A stretch of 64,000 nucleotides of DNA from Paenibacillus phytohabitans (GTDB taxonomy: Bacteria; Bacillota; Bacilli; Paenibacillales; Paenibacillaceae). Position numbers and translations under genes: made by a program. The first letter of the stretch is position 1; each line of letters starts with the position of its first letter. Location of the stretch: contig NZ_WHOB01000059.1 of assembly GCF_013141775.1 (NCBI RefSeq), positions 372,001 to 436,000 of the forward strand, read 5' to 3'. Under the pieces are notes generated by a model. The model was not told the DNA's origin. It ran no database searches and saw nothing but the letters and a program-made list of their open reading frames with translations. This document shows positions 50,995 through 59,600 of the stretch, piece by piece.

Positions 50995-51654
50995 TTATTG
51001 ATTCAGATCCGGACGTTTGCCCGTTACAAGATAAACTACGCTCTCGCCAATGTTGGTCGCATGATCTGCGATACGCTCAATATAACGGCCAACCAGCGTA
51101 AGCAGCATCGCCTGATTAACCGACTCGGGCTTCTGAACCATGTAAGTGTACAGTTCATTAATCATTGCACTGTACAGCCCGTCGACCTGATCGTCGTCCT
51201 GCGCCATTTTGTAGGCCAGATCCGTATTCTCATCCAGATAGGACTGAATTGCCTCTGAGATCATTACCGTAACAATCTCGGCCATCCGCGGAATATCCAC
51301 AAGCGGTTTAATCAGCTGCTGCCCCTGGATCCGCATCGTTACCTTAGCCACATCCAGTGCCAGATCGCCCATACGTTCGAGGTCACTGGAGATTTTGAAG
51401 GCTACAATGATGCGGCGCAGATCCTTGGCTACCGGCTGCTGGGTGATGATCAGCCGTGAGCCGATCTCCATAATCCGGTCTTCCATCGCATTCAGCCGTA
51501 AATCGTTCTTAACAATTTCCTGTGCCCGTACGGTGTCCAGATTCTGCAAAGCGAGTACAGCACCTTCCAGCGCATCCGTAACATGCTCGCCCATCTGCTC
51601 CAGCAGATTGCGCAGCTCTTCCAGATCTTTATCGAATTCTTTTCTGCGAATCAT
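50995..51654 (-). CDS. phoU: Phosphate-signalling protein PhoU
   Basis: This 219-residue PhoU-type protein has two three-helix repeats with DLRRIIVAFKISSDLERMGDLALDVAK and ERIADHATNIGESVVYLVTG, each with the E-RxxD metal-binding motif. It links the Pst transporter to the PhoPR kinase and damps the response when phosphate is ample. The start is ATG 51654, 12 nt after AGGAGG; the open frame runs nine codons further. It follows pstB after about 120 nt. Confidence 0.95.
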   Translation of the reverse strand: MIRRKEFDKDLEELRNLLEQMGEHVTDALEGAVLALQNLDTVRAQEIVKNDLRLNAMEDRIMEIGSRLIITQQPVAKDLRRIIVAFKISSDLERMGDLALDVAKVTMRIQGQQLIKPLVDIPRMAEIVTVMISEAIQSYLDENTDLAYKMAQDDDQVDGLYSAMINELYTYMVQKPESVNQAMLLTLVGRYIERIADHATNIGESVVYLVTGKRPDLNQ

Positions 51655-51777
51655 ATTGAAAACGATCCTCCTCAAAAACATATGGTCATATAGAGTGAAC
51701 TTAAGAATACGCCGTAAAGCATTCTTAAGTTCAGCTTATACCGCTGATTTCCTTCCGGGAACGGATTCCTCTGCCGC

Positions 51778-52533
51778 TTAACCGAAGCGTCCGGATATAT
51801 AATCTTCAGTGCGGGAGTCTTTGGGATTCGAGAACAGCAGTTCCGTATCCTGAGCCTCCACGATAACGCCGTTCAGGAAAAATACGGTACGCCCCGACAC
51901 CCGGGCGGCCTGATGCATATTATGCGTGACCATTACAATCGTATACTTATCCCGCAGCTCCTGTACCAGCTCCTCAATCTTCAGCGTGGACACCGGATCA
52001 AGTGCGGAGGTGGCCTCGTCCATCAGCAGAATATCCGGCTGTACGGCAAGGGCTCTGGCGATGCAGAGACGCTGCTGCTGGCCACCGGACAAGCTGAGGG
52101 CAGACTTTTTGAGGAAATCCTTCACTTCCTCCCAGAGTGCGGATTGGCGCAGGCTTTGCTCCACAATGACATCAAGCTCGGCTTTGCCCTTCACCCCATG
52201 GAGGCGCGGACCATAAGCTACATTGTCATAAATCGACTTGGGAAAAGGATTGGGCTGCTGGAACACCATCCCTACCTGCTTACGCAGACTTTCCACTTCA
52301 ATCTCGTCGCTGTAAATATTTTTACCGCCGATGTTTACTGTTCCTTCAATACGCGTGCCGGGAATCATGTCGTTCATTCGGTTTAGGGTACGCAGCAGCG
52401 TGGACTTTCCGCAGCCGGAAGGACCGATAAAAGCGGTAACCTGTTTCTCCGGAATTTGCAGATCCACATTCTTCAGCGCGTGAAATGACTCATAGTAGAG
52501 ATCAAGTTTCTCTATGTCAATGATGGATTTCAT
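51778..52533 (-). CDS. pstB: Phosphate ABC transporter ATPase PstB
   Basis: This 251-residue ABC ATPase has the PstB pattern: LYYESFHALKNVDLQIPEKQVTAFIGPSGCGKSTLLRTLNRMNDM, then VGMVFQQPNPFPKSIYDNVAYGPR, signature LSGGQQQRLCIARALAV and DEATSALDP. It energises phosphate import with PstC/PstA. No pstS, pstC or pstA lies in the window, so pstB is detached from its partners here. The start is taken at ATG 52533, behind AAGGAG; nine more in-frame codons lie upstream. It is preceded by a strong PhoP-box-like repeat at 52587-52625. Confidence 0.93.
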   Translation of the reverse strand: MKSIIDIEKLDLYYESFHALKNVDLQIPEKQVTAFIGPSGCGKSTLLRTLNRMNDMIPGTRIEGTVNIGGKNIYSDEIEVESLRKQVGMVFQQPNPFPKSIYDNVAYGPRLHGVKGKAELDVIVEQSLRQSALWEEVKDFLKKSALSLSGGQQQRLCIARALAVQPDILLMDEATSALDPVSTLKIEELVQELRDKYTIVMVTHNMHQAARVSGRTVFFLNGVIVEAQDTELLFSNPKDSRTEDYISGRFG

Positions 52534-52586
52534 TAGTTTCTGTTGTCTCCTTCTCATCATCTTCGTTCCCCATGATAAGCTTTCAG

Positions 52587-52625
52587 TGTAAATAGAGCTC
52601 CAGAGAATTGTTAACGCTGTGTAAA
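52587..52625 (-). promoter_or_regulatory. PhoP-box-like repeats upstream of pstB
   Basis: On the minus strand TTTACA (52620-52625), a 5-nt spacer and TTAACA (52609-52614) match the tandem TT(A/C/T)A(A/C/T)A box of PhoP. A further TTTACA at 52587-52592 is in the same 11-nt phase two steps on, with the intermediate unit degenerate. It lies 54-92 nt before the pstB start. Confidence 0.75.
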
Positions 52626-52672
52626 ATCAAAATTCAGCAGGACAGGTGTATCAGAAAAAGAACACCGCCATA

Positions 52673-53401
52673 TCAAATGACTGGTGTTCTCTTCTTGTTC
52701 ACGACCAGCTTATAGCCCACGCCGCGGATGGAATCAATATGAACAGATTCAGGATCAAGCTCAAGCTTCTTGCGCAGCGAGCTGACATGAACGTCTACAG
52801 TACGCTGGCCGCCGATATAATCGAAACCCCAGACCGCATTCATCAGATCATCACGCGTCAGAACCACACCCGGCTTCCGGGCCAGATACAGCAGGACTTC
52901 AAACTCCTTGGGACGCAGATTAATACTCTGTCCGCCCAGCGAAACTTCATAACGTTCCGGGTAGATTTCCAGCTGTCCCAGGATAATGGTCGAAGCGGAT
53001 ACTGCCGTTTCCGGCGGGGCCTCCTCGGCAAGGCCGGATATCCGGCGCAGGACCGCACTGACGCGGGCCAGTAATTCGGAGACGCCAAACGGCTTGGTTA
53101 TGTAATCATCGGCCCCCGATTTCAGGCCCCGGACTACATCTTCTTCGGCATTCTTGGCCGTCAGTACAATGACCGGTGTACGTATGCCCTGTCCACGCAA
53201 TTTATCCAGAATGTCAATGCCGTTCATGCCGGGCAGCATAAGATCCAGTACGATTAAATCAAAAGGTTCTCTAGTCGCACGGTCATATCCTGCCGTTCCA
53301 TGATCCTCCACCGTCACTTCATAGCCTTCTTGTGTCAAATTATAAGACAGCAGCCGGGCCAGTGTCGGTTCGTCTTCAATGACAAGCAATCGTTGTGCCA
53401 T
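52673..53401 (-). CDS. phoP: Alkaline-phosphatase/phosphate response regulator PhoP
   Basis: This 242-residue OmpR-family regulator has a receiver domain (LLVIEDEPTLARLLSYNL, LIVLDLMLPGMNGIDIL with the phospho-Asp, VLTAKNAEEDVVRG, DDYITKPF) and a C-terminal winged helix (INLRPKEFEVLLYLARKPG, RTVDVHVSSLRKKLE). The start is ATG 53401 behind GGGGGAA. The open frame extends 23 codons upstream into the PhoP box, so an earlier start is unlikely. Unusually it lies downstream of its kinase gene, with its own PhoP-box-like site at 53471-53487, suggesting autoregulation. Confidence 0.95.
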   Translation of the reverse strand: MAQRLLVIEDEPTLARLLSYNLTQEGYEVTVEDHGTAGYDRATREPFDLIVLDLMLPGMNGIDILDKLRGQGIRTPVIVLTAKNAEEDVVRGLKSGADDYITKPFGVSELLARVSAVLRRISGLAEEAPPETAVSASTIILGQLEIYPERYEVSLGGQSINLRPKEFEVLLYLARKPGVVLTRDDLMNAVWGFDYIGGQRTVDVHVSSLRKKLELDPESVHIDSIRGVGYKLVVNKKRTPVI

Positions 53402-53470
53402 AGGTTCCCCCGTCTTTTCATAGGTTATTAAATTTACAAAACTGCACACATGCACATCATAGCACCACAA

Positions 53471-53487
53471 TGTTAACTTGGTGTAAA
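53471..53487 (-). promoter_or_regulatory. PhoP-box-like repeat upstream of phoP
   Basis: The minus strand reads TTTACA-CCAAG-TTAACA, two perfect consensus units with the standard 5-nt spacer. It lies 70-86 nt before the phoP start. Confidence 0.75.
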
Positions 53488-53530
53488 ATTACGAATTTAA
53501 TATTACCCCTTTGCCGGCATACAATCAAAT

Positions 53531-53583
53531 CAGGACATACGCCCTATCTTACAGGCTAAAGACGGATGTCCTGCCAGAATTGA
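53531..53583 (-). other. Inverted repeat between phoR and phoP
   Basis: CAGGACAT and ATGTCCTG (8 bp, plus partial extension) lie 37 nt apart just after the phoR stop. There is no T-run, so it is a weak terminator at best; partial termination or mRNA processing between phoR and phoP is possible. Confidence 0.45.
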
Positions 53584-53598
53584 ATCGTTGCTTGCAGG

Positions 53599-55392
53599 TT
53601 ACTCGTTCTCTTCCTGCAGCAGCGGTAATTCCAGGATAAAAGAGCTGCCGATGCCCAGATCGCTCTCTACCGTAATTGATCCTCTGTGCAGCTCTACCAG
53701 ATGCTTCACGATGGACAAGCCCAGGCCGGTTCCGCCGGAGCTTCTGGAGCGGGCTTTGTCCACCCGGTAGAAGCGCTCGAAGATCCGCGGCAGATCCTTG
53801 CGCGGAATCCCCATGCCCGTATCGCTCACGGTAAAGCGCACACTCTCCGTTCCGTCTGCCTTTTGAACGTTGACTACGGTGACCCTTACATTTCCCCCGT
53901 CCTGCGTGTAGTTAATCGCATTCGAGAGCAGATTCATGAAGATCTGGCGCAGCTTGTCTTCATCCCCCTCGATAAACAGCTCCGCAGGTACATCCGAGCT
54001 CAAGGTGATCTTCTTTTTCTCCGCCACCTTGCTGAGTGTTTCCAGCACAGAATCGAAGAACTCGATCAAATGAACCGGCGAGCAGTCCAGCTGGACGCGT
54101 TTGGATTCGATTTTGGATAATTCCAGAATATCTCCGATCAGACGGTTGAGCCGTTCATTCTCATCATAAATAATCTGCAGGAACGAACGTGCCGTCTTCT
54201 CATCCGTAACGCCTCCGCCGAGCAGGGTTTCGGCGAAGCCTTTTACCGCAGCTACCGGGGTCTTCAGCTCATGGGAGACATTCGCGACGAATTCGCTGCG
54301 CATTTTCTCCAGACGGCGGATTTCCGTCACCTCCTGCAGCAGGAACAGCATTCCCCGGGTGGAGCCGTCCTGAATCATCGGCACTCCGTCCAGGCGTACA
54401 ATCCGCTCCACCGGATTATAGATAATACGCTCTTCATGGACCGGTTCATTACGGGATACGCCTTCTTCAATCAGCCGGGTCAGCTCATAATGATGTTTGA
54501 TCTCTTTGTAGGAATGCCCGGTCATCTCGCTGTTCTTCACATCAAGCAGCCGCTCTGCCGCACGGTTGAGCAGGGCAATCTCCCCTTCAGCGTTAATCAT
54601 CACGATCCCGCCGGTCATGTTATCAAGTACGCTTTGCAGCAGATCCTCGTTGTCGCGGATAGTCTTCAATTGGGCCTGCAGACTGTCTGCCATCGCGTTG
54701 ATCGCTGTCGCCAGCTGGCCGATCTCATCCTTGCGCTTCATCGGCACACGGGCATCGTAATCCAGATCGGTGATACGCCGCGCAACTCTGGTAATCTGCT
54801 CTAGCGGTGAGGTCATGCTGGAGGCTACCTTATAGCTCACAAAAGTGGCCGCAATAAACAGCAGCACGAGTCCCCCGGCCATAATCATCCACGCCCGGTT
54901 CAGTCCTTCCGTCACTGCGTCCAGTCCCATGGAGAGCCGGATATATCCGTCGAAGCCCTGGTCCGAGACTACCGCACCAGCTACATAGAGCATTTCGCGG
55001 TCCAGCGTATCACTGTAGCGGATTGCCCGGCCAATCCCTTCTTTCGCAGCGAGCAGCTCCTCTTCCCGGGTGGAGTGGTTGTCCATTTCCAGCGGATTGC
55101 GCTCCGAATCGCCAATCACCCGGCCTTCCTTCGTAATGAAGGTGATGCGCGATCCTGTCAGTGTGGATATCGTCCTTGCCTGGTCTGTATAATAATCCAT
55201 GGCGTCCGGACTGTGCATATCCTTGAACGTAAACGTGCCGGAGAGCAGATTTATTTCCCGGGACATGTTTTCTTCCAGTACGGAAATATGTGAGTCCTTA
55301 AACAGCTGGGCCATTGTAATGCCAGCCCCGGTCATGGATATCCCGATCAGGGCCATGAGTATGAATGTAAGCCGAACGCGGAACGGTTTCAT
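53599..55392 (-). CDS. phoR: Phosphate sensor histidine kinase PhoR
   Basis: This 597-residue membrane kinase has a first TM helix at 7-30, an extracytoplasmic PDC-like sensor, and a second TM (MIMAGGLVLLFIAATFVSYKVA). HAMP (SSMTSPLEQITRVARRITDLDYDARVP), a PAS domain (VLDNMTGGIVMINAEGEIALLN), HisKA FVANVSHELKTPVAAVKGFAETLL, and HATPase (INYTQDGGNVRV, DTGMGIPRKDLPRIFERFYRVD, GGTGLGLSIVKHLVELH) follow. It fits Bacillus PhoR. The unusual point is the order: kinase first, regulator second. A PhoP-box-like pair lies upstream at 55476-55492. Confidence 0.92.
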   Translation of the reverse strand: MKPFRVRLTFILMALIGISMTGAGITMAQLFKDSHISVLEENMSREINLLSGTFTFKDMHSPDAMDYYTDQARTISTLTGSRITFITKEGRVIGDSERNPLEMDNHSTREEELLAAKEGIGRAIRYSDTLDREMLYVAGAVVSDQGFDGYIRLSMGLDAVTEGLNRAWMIMAGGLVLLFIAATFVSYKVASSMTSPLEQITRVARRITDLDYDARVPMKRKDEIGQLATAINAMADSLQAQLKTIRDNEDLLQSVLDNMTGGIVMINAEGEIALLNRAAERLLDVKNSEMTGHSYKEIKHHYELTRLIEEGVSRNEPVHEERIIYNPVERIVRLDGVPMIQDGSTRGMLFLLQEVTEIRRLEKMRSEFVANVSHELKTPVAAVKGFAETLLGGGVTDEKTARSFLQIIYDENERLNRLIGDILELSKIESKRVQLDCSPVHLIEFFDSVLETLSKVAEKKKITLSSDVPAELFIEGDEDKLRQIFMNLLSNAINYTQDGGNVRVTVVNVQKADGTESVRFTVSDTGMGIPRKDLPRIFERFYRVDKARSRSSGGTGLGLSIVKHLVELHRGSITVESDLGIGSSFILELPLLQEENE

Positions 55393-55475
55393 CAGTAGTA
55401 GTCCTCTTCCTTATCATTGTGTCCTTGTGAACATCCTACCTCCATTTTCGGCAAAATACCAGTTCCGGCGGCGAT

Positions 55476-55492
55476 TATCAACGGAGTGTAAA
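55476..55492 (-). promoter_or_regulatory. Possible PhoP-box-like repeat upstream of phoR
   Basis: The minus strand reads TTTACA-CTCCG-TTGATA, one perfect and one 5/6 unit with the standard spacer, 84-100 nt before the phoR start. It is weaker than the two other sites. Confidence 0.5.
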
Positions 55493-55739
55493 ACGAACCG
55501 TTGTTCTGATTGGAGTACGAGGGACGTTTGAACTTGCTGTGAACGCTACGCAAACGGACCGTTGTTCCGATCGCTGTTGTTCCCGGATTTTATTTATTCT
55601 CCTTAGCGGTGAAAATCCGTGAACAAAGGCGAACGCTATCGCTTCTCCACAATCAGTCCGTCCGCTCCGCTGTTTAAGAGGGGGAGTTACGGGAAACCTG
55701 TAGACCTTTTAAACCCTTGGAAGCTTCAAACCCACAGCC

Positions 55740-56073
55740 CTTCAACCCTTCAACCCTCAAATCTCAACCCACCAACCTCTCAACCTTCACTCCTCCAACC
55801 TTCCAACCTTTCAACCTCTCAACCTCTCAACCTCTCAACCTTCAACCTCAACCTCAACCTCAACCTTCAATCCTTCAACCTTCAACCTTCAACCCTCCAC
55901 CCTCCAACCCTCCAATCCTCCAATCCTCCAATCCTCCAATCCTCCAACCCTCCAACCCTCCAACCCTCCAACCCTCCACCCCTCCACCCCTCCACCCCTC
56001 CAACCCTCCAACCCTCCAACCCTCCAACCCTCAACCATCAACCCTCAACCATCAACCATCAACCCTCCAATCC
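55740..56073. repeat. C-rich low-complexity tract (6-8-nt units), G-quadruplex-capable minus strand
   Basis: About 330 nt consist of shifting units such as CAACCT (6 nt), CAACCTCT (8 nt), CCAATCCT (8 nt), CCAACCCT (8 nt) and CCACCCCT (8 nt). Between about 55945 and 56035 the minus strand has many consecutive GGG runs separated by 5 nt (GGGTTGGAGGG pattern), well inside the loop limits of canonical G-quadruplex motifs. Purines and pyrimidines are strongly strand-biased. No protein-coding character. Confidence 0.85.
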
Positions 56074-56105
56074 TTAATCCCCCCATAAAATAATAGAAGA
56101 CAAGA

Positions 56106-56155
56106 AATCGCCCCTTTTAAATGGCTGGACCACACACCATTTAAAAGGAGCGATT
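56106..56155. other. Stable long hairpin
   Basis: AATCGC and CCTTTTAAATGG pair with CCATTTAAAAGG and GCGATT, giving an 18-bp stem with one internal mismatch and a 12-nt loop. A CTTTT tail follows on the plus strand. It is not next to any gene end on that strand, so it could be a terminator of an unseen transcript. Confidence 0.6.
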
Positions 56156-56268
56156 CTTTTAACACACTTTATAGTCTATGGACCAATATTCTTCCTTTAA
56201 CTGGTATTAATCAGCAATAAATACCGATGCAACCGCTTAGTGAGCTCAGATCAGATAGGTTTTTATAA

Positions 56269-56446
56269 AATCCTGCATAAAATACAACATTTTCTTCATT
56301 ATATTGGCCAAAATTCAAAATTGTTGTACTATATGCAACATTTTCCCTTCTACAAGATGTTTAGCGGGAGAATTGTTGTATTTCATACAACAATCCTTCC
56401 GCACATCCAGATATCTAGGGTTCAAAGTTGTAAAACATACAACAAT
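56269..56446. repeat. Phased palindrome cluster 2 (four 23-nt sites)
   Basis: Sites with 9-5-9 layout lie at 56269-56291, 56320-56342, 56372-56394 and 56424-56446. The third is perfect (ATTGTTGTA-N5-TACAACAAT). The others keep TACAACA or GTTGTA. Start-to-start distances are 51, 52 and 52 nt. The segment before site 2 (TTGGCCAAAATTC) aligns with the one before site 4 of cluster 1. Confidence 0.8.
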
Positions 56447-56503
56447 TATGCCTTCAGAGCTTCTTTAGAGTCTCAATTCTGCCGGTAGCTAATCAGGTGT
56501 GAA

Positions 56504-56597
56504 GAAAGAAATGAAATATTGCGCTAGTCCCACCAGCGACTACTGGCACCTTGTGGGGTTGTTAACTAAAGTGTAGTTAAGAGAGATCATTTCTTTC
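56504..56597. repeat. 94-nt element bounded by 11-bp inverted repeats
   Basis: GAAAGAAATGA and TCATTTCTTTC bound the element. Inside are TTAACTA-AAGTG-TAGTTAA and CCCAC/GTGGG-type self-complementary stretches. No open frame or target-site duplication is obvious. It may be a small non-autonomous element or a structured RNA at the 3' end of the igtZ-like transcript, whose stop is 50 nt away. Confidence 0.5.
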
Positions 56598-56646
56598 AGC
56601 TTCTAATTAGATGAACCAACTTTTCGTGCACGGAATGCAGTCCAAA

Positions 56647-59600
56647 TTACTGATCCTTCCAGCGCTGCACGGTCAGCGTGACGGTCTGTGCTCCCCCCGC
56701 CGGAGTTAGCGACCTGTTCGCAATATCTGCCCCACCGGATGCGGTCTCCACCGAAGCCCAGCTACCGCGCGTCAGCTTATATGTCACTGCTGTTCCTGCC
56801 GGAAGGCTCACGGTGATGGAGTATACACCATCGCTGCCTTTAGTCAGCAAGTACGCCGGATCTGCTGCATTCCAGCTGTTGAAAGACCCCGTTAGATAGA
56901 CTGGCCCGGATGCTGGTGTAGAACCCGGAACGGTCACCCTGAAGGTTACGCTGTCTGCCTGCGGCTCTCCGGTGATAAGACTTCCGCCGGTCAGACTCGA
57001 GCTGCCAACATTAAAGTGATAATTGCTGCCGCCGTTATTATCCCAGGTTCCGCTGCCGTTATTAAAAGCTGCAGTCAGGCCTGTTGCGGTTCCGAGCTGG
57101 ATGGTAATCGCCTTGTAACCGCTAAATGCGGATGCCTGCATCTGCACGCCCGGCGAGGTCGTCCAGACGGTTGCCCCATCCAGCTTGTAATGAATATAGG
57201 AATTGCTGTAGGCCGAATTCTTGTAATAGATCGTGGCCGTATTGCCCACCGGCGTGGCCGTTGGCACCGGAGTCGCGGTCGGCGTAGCCGTCGGTGCCAC
57301 TGTAGGCGTAGCCGTTGGCGCCACTGTCGGCGTAGCCGTTGGTGCCGCTGTAGGCGTGGCCGTTGGCGCCGCTGTCGGCGTAGCCGTCGGTGCCGCTGTC
57401 GGCGTGGCCGTCGGTGCCGCTGTAGGCGTAGCCGTCGGTGTCGCTGTCGGCGTCGCCGTTGGCGCCACTGTCGGCGTCGCGGTCGGCGTCGCGGTCGGCG
57501 TCGCGGTCGGCGTAGCCGTCGGAACAGCCGGGGCGCCAGCCTGGATTTGCCCGGTAGGGGTATAGGTCCAGGTGCCGGTGCCGAACAGATAATTGCTTCC
57601 GCCGTTGCTGTCCCAGGTTCCGCTGCCGTTATTGAAGCAGGCTTCCAGCTGGGTGGCGGAGCCGATATTGATGGTGATTTTGTTATAGCCTGCCACTTCA
57701 GCCGCAGGAATCGCTACACCCGGCGCTGTCGTCCAGGTGCCCGCAGCCGGACGGTAGTGAATGTATGGTGTGGTGTAGCCCTTCTTGTAATAGATCGTCA
57801 CATTATTCCCCGCTGGTGTTGTGGCCACTGCTGCTGCACTAAGTCCGGACAGATTGCCCGAAGCGTCATACGCTTTGACCTTGTATTCATAAGTCGTAGA
57901 GGAGGACAAGCCGCTGTCTGTATACGAAGCAGACGGTGATGTGCCGATCTTGATGCCATCGCGGTAGATCTCATACCCTGTCACACGGATATTATCGGTA
58001 GCTGCATTCCATGTCAGCAAGGCCGAGGAGGCATTGACCACAGCTGCCTGAAGATTAGCCGGCACAGACGGGGCTTCCGTGTCCGGAACTGCAGGCACAT
58101 CGGTAATAAACGGATGCGTGCCCTCAACGGTTCCCTGCATGCTCTCGGTATATTTTCCGTTTGCCAATGTGTATTTGCCGGCTCCGACATAGACCTGCTG
58201 GATATCGCTTTTCGTTACATTACCCTTAGCGTCTGTGGCTTCAATATAGTAGTCCACCAGCTGGTCACGATAATCCGAGATATAACTGAAATACAGATTG
58301 CCAATGTCCGTAACCGGAACCTTCTGCATGATGGCCTTGCTGCTTGGCTGCCAGTCGACCCCGTTGATATCGGTGCTAAGGTCGCGGACCGTCATCGGGT
58401 ATTCCGTCCAAGCACCGACCTTGGCAGGGTCAATATTGGATATTCCTGCTGCAGCCAGACCCGCCGGGTCATAGACCTTAAAAGTATTGTCCGCAGCATC
58501 TGCCGTCTTGTCGCGGTGTGCCCGGACCTTCACCTTGATATCGCTGATTCCGCTGGTGTCGAAAGCGTAGGTATAGATGGAGAATACATTATTGAAATGC
58601 TGCAGCGTCCAGCCCTCCGCCTTGCTGACATTGGCGCTGCCCGGATTGTACGGGTAACGCTGCGGCCACCATACGGAGGGGCCTGTTTTGTCTTTGGCCA
58701 GCTTTTGCGTAACATAAGGCTTGGAGAAATACAGCGATTGGTTGAAGGACAGAGCAGGCTTCACGCTGTCATCCACATTCTCGTCGTAATAACCGAAGCC
58801 GGAGTCCATCGCCGGGAGCAGGAAATACCAGGCCAATTCAGCCGGATTGGCGCCGCCGGCATAATCGCTTGAGGTGTTCCCTTTTACCGGATAAGAGATC
58901 ATCCAAGGGTTGAGCTGATTGCCCTCATAAGTCACCTCGCGGTCAATCGGATTGACCGGCTTCCAGTAATTCGGATGCTCATCCAGCCAGATCTGCTCGG
59001 CTGTCTTGGCATAATTCAGGGAAGCCTGCAGCAGGGCGAAGTTACGCTCCAGATAGTGGTACCCCTTCTCGAACGATACAGTCATGCCTTCTTCGACACC
59101 GGACAGATTCTTCTTCGGCGCATAAGAGGTGCCGTTCACCTGATTGAAGCTGGCAAACTGGCTTTTCCAGATGCCGAACGGCAGATGCCAGTGGTACCAG
59201 GTCGGATCGGAGGAGGAATCCCGGGTATCAATCCATGAGCCGTCCTGAACATGGACTACATCGGAGGCGGCTGGTGTATTATTGCGCAGATACTCGTCAA
59301 TTCCCATACCGGTAACACCGCTGCTGGCATAGGTCACATTCCCGGCATTGCGCCAGGTCTCCTCGGAACCTGCACGGCCCGAAGAATTATCCCCGTCATG
59401 CGCGACCACAAAAATCTGCTTCTGCGCGACCAAATTCTCATACGGCTTAAGCACATCTGCTTTTACCTGGCCCAGATATCCTTCTTCCCATGACTGCGCC
59501 TGTGCAACCGGAACGCCGACCACTTTGGATTCTGCACCGGTTGCCGGGTCCACATAACGGACCCAATGGGCAGTGGAGGCAAAAGGATACTTGTTGTAAA

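Larger units (their letters stand above)
55393..56646. other. 1.25-kb non-coding, repeat-rich stretch
   Basis: No gene is supported. From right to left relative to phoR it holds the phoR promoter region with a PhoP-box-like site, a direct repeat ACCGTTGTTCYGAT (55497 and 55558), a long C-rich tract (55740-56073), a stable hairpin (56106-56155), palindrome cluster 2 (56269-56446) and a 94-nt inverted-repeat element (56504-56597). Open frames in the C-rich tract encode only Pro/Ser/Leu/Asn runs. Confidence 0.7.

Noticed and set aside
55619..56088. Open frames of Ser/Pro/Leu/Asn repeats in the C-rich tract
   Set aside because: Pure low complexity, present in more than one frame, no credible start or homology.
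56269..56446. CRISPR array interpretation of the 23-nt palindromes with 28-29-nt gaps
   Set aside because: Repeats are degenerate and palindromic, only four per cluster, no cas genes or leader are present, and gap segments align between clusters, which spacers should not do.
57233..57565. Plus-strand frame of GVAVGVAV repeats
   Set aside because: Shadow of the Thr/Pro linker in the igtZ-like gene.
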